Shown here in pieces: positions 43,870 through 64,000 of a stretch of 64,000 nucleotides of DNA. The notes beneath the pieces were generated by a model. That model was not told the DNA's origin. It saw only the letters and a list, made by a program, of their open reading frames with translations, and made no database searches. A program made the position numbers and the translations under genes. Within the stretch, counting starts at the first letter, position 1, and each line of letters opens with the position of its first letter. This stretch comes from Luidia sarsii (Eukaryota > Echinodermata > Asteroidea > Paxillosida > Luidiidae): assembly GCA_949987565.1 (NCBI GenBank), contig OX465121.1, forward strand, positions 1,629,117-1,693,116. The letters are read 5' to 3'.

Positions 43870-44960
43870 AGTTGGAGGCATCTGTGACTCTGTTGCAGTT
43901 GGTGGTCAAAACAAGTGCATAGCATTCCAATGGAGTCTCTGGTCCACACCTGGTCAGTCCTTGTCTGGTTTCGATTTTGTAAGTGCCTTCTTGCATGTTG
44001 GCAGCAGGATTGTATTGTTAGCAGAGTTCCAAAGTTGAGGGCAAATCCTAGTTCTATAATTATGCAGATTATACATTACCATAACAGAGGTCTAATGTTG
44101 AATCAGTCATTCTGGGTTTGTTCACATGATTACATTACATTACCAATTACCCCAGTAATTGAAGTTCAACTTTTGCGGAATTGGGAGAAATACTGTAGTT
44201 TGGATTTATTGAATTCGTTCTGCTTATCAACTTTGTTTTGGGAATACATTGTACTATCCTGTGGTTTCTCCATTGCCCATCAAGCTTCAAGATCAGCAAA
44301 AAGCATTAACGCCATTGCTCCTATTCAGTATTAGTCTTCCGTTAGTTCAGCCAACTTGCCATGGGAGTTGCGACATATTGAATCAATTTTTCAAGCAGAT
44401 AGTAAGCATATTTTGCGAATTGAAAGGTATTTTTGTGTTTTATCAGACAGTTGACTATTTGGGAAGGCGGCCATCTGCATCCTGTAAAATGCAAATGCAT
44501 CCTGTAAAACGTTCTTTTTATTATCCCCAAACATCTTTTCCCAATTTCTTTGAAAGCATACAACATACACCTTGTTGCATCCAAATTTTGATATCTACAC
44601 AAACTGGAAATTATCAACAGGTAAAATGGAAGTCACTACACCATTTTCAGCACTCACCAATTCATGCTCAGCCTTCCGCCATGTCTAACTCATAATGCAG
44701 TGTGTAATGGAGTCTTGAGTGTTTTACACTATACATGTACAGAGGTATCGCAACGGATATTGTTCCTGCAACAGATGTCACAATTTTGACGTCATGTTGC
44801 TTACTGTAAATGTCTGCACATGAGACGGATATCTCATGCACTACACTAATACAGAAATGCATAGGAAAATTTGAATGTCTAGTAAATCGTTTTTTGTCCA
44901 CATGTACAGGTATTGTTATCCAGTCATTAGGTAACGCAAACTATGTACGAGACACTTTTT
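43870..44960. other. Non-coding intergenic stretch
   Basis: No supported gene. Two overlapping plus-strand open frames (43915-44334, 44249-44695) have no splice sites or recognisable domains. Confidence 0.4.
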
Positions 44961-44969
44961 ACAGTTCAA

Positions 44970-45170
44970 AGACTTTGAAATATGAATAGGTATCAAAACG
45001 TTGGTCCATGGTGTCAGAAATTGCCTTTTTAGACCTACATGTATTTTACAGTGTTAGCCGTTGGGATTGCTAATAGCGCTACCAATATACCAGGATAGCA
45101 AAATGGCGGAAAGACCGCTAACTGGTACGGATAGCTAAAATATGCATGGTTGCGTGCGAAACCTCTCTAT
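44970..45170 (+). repeat. Dispersed repeat, direct copy of 6455-6700
   Basis: It shares GACTTTGAAATATGAA, CCATGGTGT, TTGGGATTG and CTAACTGGTACGGATAGCTA in order with the left copy. Confidence 0.6.
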
Positions 45171-45603
45171 GAATGAAGAGGATCTGACAAATGAACCCAG
45201 ATAAACCAAAACAGATTCCAATGCACTTTCAATGACAAGTCATCCATTCAGGTGTATTTATTGTTCACAAGTCACAGTTCTCAGATACACTACAGCCATG
45301 AAACACATTTACCTTGGATTTTGTTTCCTTTGTAATTAAACAATTTAATTTTGAAGATGTTAGATGACCAAAATGTTGGTCATCTTTCTACAGAGAGTCA
45401 GTGTATAAGAGCAGAAGCACTGAATATGAGTAAGCTGAATGCCCAGGGTGCTAGTCTGTTCACACATCAGGCTTGTTCGTTTTCATAAAAAGTACTTTTG
45501 CAATAGTTTGGGTTTTAAGAGTGCCATATTTTAATATATTATTGATATTAAATTGTTTCAATCCACTTTTGGTTTCTGATGTGCTGTAGAGTAGGTGAAA
45601 TAG

Positions 45604-59984
<14,381 letters not shown>

Positions 59985-60029
59985 CTTGACGTGTCGCAGG
60001 GATTGCCTCTTGGTTTAAAGACAAAACAC

Positions 60030-61080
60030 TGAAAACAAAAGAGTACCAGTGAATACTTGAAATTCAACTCTATGGTATGAAGAAAAACAATTCAAATATA
60101 AATGATATTAATGTTAATACAGATGTATAAAATCACAGAATATTGGTATAAGCATGAGAATAATTAGACTCCTTGAAGAAAATAAAAATAGTTCCACTTA
60201 TAACAACCCAACAAGCTACAGGTAAGGCCAAGTAAACAAAGTATTAGTTTCTCATCCCCGCCAGCATCGTTTTTTTTGCCATCGCATCAATAAAAAACAA
60301 AACACAAATTTATATAAAAAGATATAAAAAGAAACTTTGATTGATTTTCGCCGTTTCCAGGCTTTAAACGTCGCACCCGCACAGCCTACATATCATACCG
60401 TTCTTAAAAACAACTGGAAACTAGACAACCCATCTTCAGGGGGAAAAAATAGTTTTGGAAACAAAAAAGTGCACGGATCCTAAGTTAGAAGGAATTAATC
60501 ATTTGTTTTACTTGGCCTACAATGACAGAAACTGGTACAGTTTGTAGAACAAGGAGACTAAGTAAACACATAAACAAAATAAATACTTATTAGGTAGACT
60601 AATTTAATAAATTTAATTTCGAGAATTTGTAGGCTACATAATGAAAGAGATCACTGATTGGAGTAGTTCGTTAGTAATTTGGGCTAAATCTTTGTGGACT
60701 AGTTTCATCGTTTGTTGCCTAGTGATCAGCAGACAAGTCTGAAGAAAATAAAAAGCGTCTAAAGAGTTACATTCACTTAACTTATAAATGAGAAATGTTT
60801 CAAGTGTTTGAAAACTATAGTTCTTGTGCTGTTGTTGAAATAATTTTTTCATGTTGACACAATTTTTTGACGATGTCAACATCATGTCCACATACATGTA
60901 ATGTTGCAAATAAGTAGCTTTTTTATTAAACAGATAATTCATGCCTAAAATCCATGGTTGTGATGCTCATTTTCAAAGATAATCATTATTTCAGTAAAAG
61001 TTTATATTCTATGGCGTTTTTATTTAACATTACATCAAATAAATTTTGGTGTCAGTTTTTCAAGCTTTAATTAAGCTTTA
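60030..61080. other. Probable upstream region of RPLP0
   Basis: No coding gene is supported. The RPLP0 promoter and first non-coding exon are probably within this AT-rich stretch, but I cannot assign them from sequence alone. Confidence 0.4.
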
Positions 61081-61084
61081 TTTT

Positions 61085-61210
61085 TGGAGTGATATACAAA
61101 AATGTTGCAAACTGCTTACTGACTAAAATTATCAAAATGCAAATCTCAAAGTTCATTCTGCCTTTGAGAAAGGTCCTGCTAGGATCGAAACGTCAGGCCC
61201 ACTAAGATTT
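61085..61210 (+). repeat. Penelope-type terminal motif with shared flank
   Basis: AAATGTTGCAAACTGCTTAC matches 5834-5853. It is followed by GCCTTTGAGAAAGGTCCTGC and GGATCGAAACGTCAGGCCCA, the same terminal motif as at 5.9, 18.3 and 29.5 kb. Confidence 0.65.
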
Positions 61211-61219
61211 ATTTTTGCT

Positions 61220-62000
61220 AAAAAGTTAAACAAATTCAAATTATTGCTAATCATTTATTCACAATGTCAAATTGTCAACGATTGGGGATGTGCGCCTGTT
61301 CTCACTGCTTGAAATAGCTAACTTTCCTTTGGCAAATGATACCAAGTGTGACCCGAATCAGCGGCCCGATGAAAATAATAAAAGAACATACCAAAAACTT
61401 GAAGACGGTAACCTAGATATCAAAGCGTCAACGGCAATGTTAAACCTCAGAAATTGTCCACAAGTGGCCAACACTACTATAAGTTATTCTTTGAAGTTTG
61501 GATTTGGGAGAATGGAAAGATTTGTGTAGTTGGAACACTGCCGGATGCACTGGCAATCAGTATTGCCTATTGGAATATGTGATTGTCACAGTAGGGACAG
61601 TTTCATAGGTGTTTTATGGAAAACAATTCTGGGGATTCTGGTCGGGGGTAGTTGAAAAATCATTAGTTGCTGGTCTTATAAAACTCCTAAAGTACTGGGA
61701 GTTGTGGCCTACAGTGGACTTGTCCAACTCCCCTGAAGAGGACGACTTGTAAGGTCCTGGTTACTCAGATCATGCTCGGACTAGGTTTTCGTGTAAACGC
61801 GCACAGTCATAGAGAAAAGAAGTTTTCCGTTCAATTACTTATCATTTTCAACATTCAAATTAGTCTCATTAACTTGGACCTTACAATCACCCTTATTAAA
61901 ATGTTGAGGGGTTGGGCGATAGTATTAGTAGGGTCCAAGGACTTCAGCAAGGTAAAACGGGCCGTTAATGAAATCCCCTGAACAGCATTAAGCAACATCT
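61220..62000. other. Gene-free stretch
   Basis: No supported gene. A TTAACTTGGACCTTACAATC string near 61870 belongs to the GTAACTTGGACCC family. Confidence 0.4.
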
Positions 62001-62019
62001 GGAGATCAGGAAACAGTCA

Positions 62020-62580
62020 TGGGGTCAACGCATGCTTGCGTGCGCTCACACTTGCACAGACCCATTGCGCACACGGACCTGTCAAAACATTATCGATTTG
62101 CGTGTATCGGTTCAATTTTGTTAAAAACAACACTTATTCCTTTCAAATTTGGAAAAGCAGTAGAAAAAACGCAGTGGCTATTGTTACGGCACTGCAACTG
62201 CGCAAGCGTGATGACATATGCCAGATTTTGTTGCAAGGATCCCCCACCTGCACAGTGCACAGGCAGCGCCGTGGCGCGCCCCCTCCCCATCCCTGTCATT
62301 ATCGGAATGGGAAAAAAGGCATACTTGTACATGTATGTAAAAAGCTCTCGCACGGTGAGATCAGCAAAAAATGTGTCCCCTAACAAAGCCATCAGCGATG
62401 CACTGAAGCACAGCGACTACGAGGTCGACTTGCATGACACGTACACACGTATACATGTAGATTTATGACGTTTTGACAGGTCTGCGTGCAGTGCCGTGGG
62501 TCTGTGTGAATGTGTGCGTGCGTGCACAGACCTGTCAAAACGTCATCGATTTATGTGTTTACGTGTACAGTAAATACCGT
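62020..62580. repeat. Inverted and direct repeats with GACCTGTCAAAACGTCAT
   Basis: GACCTGTCAAAACATTATCG at 62085 recurs as GACCTGTCAAAACGTCATCG at 62530, and its complement TGACGTTTTGACAGGTC lies at 62466. The last two form a hairpin with a GT-rich loop. The 149-codon open frame through this region has no domain support. Confidence 0.6.
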
Positions 62581-62589
62581 TTCAATTTG

Positions 62590-62975
62590 AAATAAAAGAT
62601 GGCCGCCTTTTGGCTCGTCGGACGGGAGAGAATCTTCTCGATCAACTGAGGGGAAATTTCTCCCTTTTCCCAAATGTGAGTAAAACAAAATGACCAGTAT
62701 TGGAATCTATGATTCTCACTGAATCCTGGGAACGTGGTAGTCGGAGTAACTTGGACCCGACAAGTCACCCTTTTTTTAATCAAATTTTGAAATTTTGAGG
62801 GACGGGTGACTGTAGGGTCCAAGGATCATGGCTTTGCATTGTGGTAATGTCATCTTTGAAAACTACCCCGACCGAAATCCTCACATTTACCCCCAAAACA
62901 CCCGTGAAAAATTCCCCTTAGTTGACCGAGAACGGGTCGACGAGCCGAGTTGGGGTGGCCATCTTGGATTTGAAA
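62590..62975. repeat. Nested palindrome sharing arms with 24.1-24.5 kb
   Basis: Outer arm blocks AAGATGGCC, GGCTCGTCG and CAACTGAGGGGAAATTT (62597-62660) have complements at 62890-62975 (TTGACCGAGAACGGGTCGAC, GGTGGCCATCTT). Nested inside is a GTAACTTGGACCC hairpin at 62742-62824. Confidence 0.65.
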
Positions 62976-63094
62976 ACTGGATGACGTCCGGGTGCGGAGT
63001 GGTCTGCGGAACTGTGTGCGCGCGCAGTGCAATGTCCCGGAAATTGCTTTGCACTGCTGTTCAGGAAACAGTCGTAGGGCTCAACGCGTGCAAG

Positions 63095-63966
63095 CACGCG
63101 CATAGTTGCGGTAACCGTAACCCTCATCCTCCCGAAGGTCGGAGACCTGAGGGTTACGGGAACGTATGTACAAAATTATAGCGAGGTTCTTGTTTTTACC
63201 ATTTTGGAAACACCACTGTCCCGATCGCCCCCTTTTTCCACCCTTTTGAAAATCGCCACACACAATCTAAGGACATGCACTTGATCCCAAATGTATACTG
63301 AATGTGATCAGATAACTCAAAACATCGTGGGTAAAATACTTTTCCGAAAGACGGGCAGAAACTCACCAAAATACTGTCTGTAAATGTCCCGTCAACGTCT
63401 CCGCCAGGTTCGGAATCCGAACCTGGCACCTCGACCAATCAGCGCTTAGTCTCGTGACGTATATCCCGCACGACGGTTATTTGCTGTTTCGCAATAACAG
63501 TCCACACTCGTGGTGCGCGCGCATATCCATGGTTGTATACAGTACCAGTCGGCTCTTCACAGGACGATGACCTGCGTGCGCACCACGAGTGTGGACTGTT
63601 ATTGCGAAACAGCAGCGCTGATTGGTTGAGGCGCCAGGTTCGGATTCCGAACCTGGCGGAGACGTTGACGGGACATTTACAGACAGTATTTTGGTGAGTT
63701 TCTGCCCGTTTTTCGGAAAAGTATTTTACCCACGATGTTTTGAGTTATCTGATCACATTCAGTATACATTTGGGATCAAGTGCATGTCCTTAGATTGTGT
63801 GTGGCGATTTTCAAGAGGGTGGAAAAAGGGGGCGATCGGGACAGTGGTGTTTCCAAAATGGTAAAAACAAAAACCTCGCTATAATTTTGTACATAAGTTC
63901 CCGTAACCCTCAGGTCTCCGACCTTCGGGAGGATGAGGGTTACGGTTACCGCAACTAGCACGCGCA
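63095..63966. mobile_element. Fold-back (Mutator-like) element with 9-bp target duplication
   Basis: The 9-mer GCACGCGCA flanks both sides (63095-63103 and 63958-63966). Between them, 63104-63957 is a near-perfect inverted repeat: arms of about 400 bases starting TAGTTGCGGTAACCG, around a loop of about 60-70 bases centred near 63540. The loop contains CCATGGTTGTATACAGTACC. Each arm carries the same 80-codon open frame. Long arms plus a 9-bp duplication fit a Mutator-like fold-back element. No transposase is present. Confidence 0.85.
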
Positions 63967-64000
63967 CACTTCCGCAGACCAATCCGCACCCGGAGGGAAA

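Noticed and set aside
44249..44695. 148-codon plus-strand open frame downstream of RPLP0
   Set aside because: Overlaps another long frame, has no splice sites or domain, and composition matches the non-coding surroundings.
62019..62468. 149-codon plus-strand open frame
   Set aside because: It lies within repeated, partly palindromic sequence and contains no recognisable motif; an overlapping frame is equally open.

Overview
This window is nuclear DNA from an animal. It has intron-bearing genes with GT-AG junctions and no operons, and about 50 kb of it is dispersed repeats. The two genes I can name are ordinary eukaryotic ribosome genes. Frequent AGGCCTA and ACATGT words and the mix of transposons (hAT-like, piggyBac-like, Mutator-like, Penelope-like, tRNA-derived SINEs) suggest a marine invertebrate. 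An echinoderm or related deuterostome is my best guess, but that rests on remembered sequence texture and not on a search.

Layout. 1-10.4 kb: no recognisable gene; a degenerate tandem repeat at the left edge, then long runs of ACATGT-type simple sequence and several transposon remnants. 10.48-11.49 kb: two probable coding exons of an unidentified plus-strand gene with a Ser/Pro-rich tail. 12-21 kb: gene-poor, with SINEs, small inverted-repeat elements and a fold-back element at 20.2-20.7 kb. 21.59-39.11 kb: NMD3 (60S export adaptor), plus strand, 12 coding exons, 516 codons, complete; its introns hold most of the mobile elements, and its last intron holds a 1.2-kb minisatellite. 39.15-39.97 kb: a Penelope-like element between the NMD3 stop codon and further downstream sequence. 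40-45.5 kb: SINEs, a long-inverted-repeat element and a decayed LINE. 45.60-60.03 kb: RPLP0 (ribosomal stalk protein uL10/P0), minus strand, nine coding exons, 312 codons, complete. 60-64 kb: nested inverted repeats and an 854-bp fold-back element with a 9-bp target duplication.

NMD3 and RPLP0 are convergent (tail to tail) and act in the same process: NMD3 escorts new 60S subunits out of the nucleus, and P0 anchors the 60S stalk that recruits translation GTPases. Both reading frames are open across every predicted junction and conserved residues are present, so both look functional despite heavy intronic transposon load.

I found no convincing new multi-gene system. The most interesting signals are at the mobile-element level: a Penelope-like element whose stop codon lies inside a hammerhead-ribozyme-like CTGATGA core; a fold-back family whose loop is inverted between two copies; several hAT-like elements with 8-bp duplications; and a conserved palindrome-like Penelope terminal motif scattered at four or more places.
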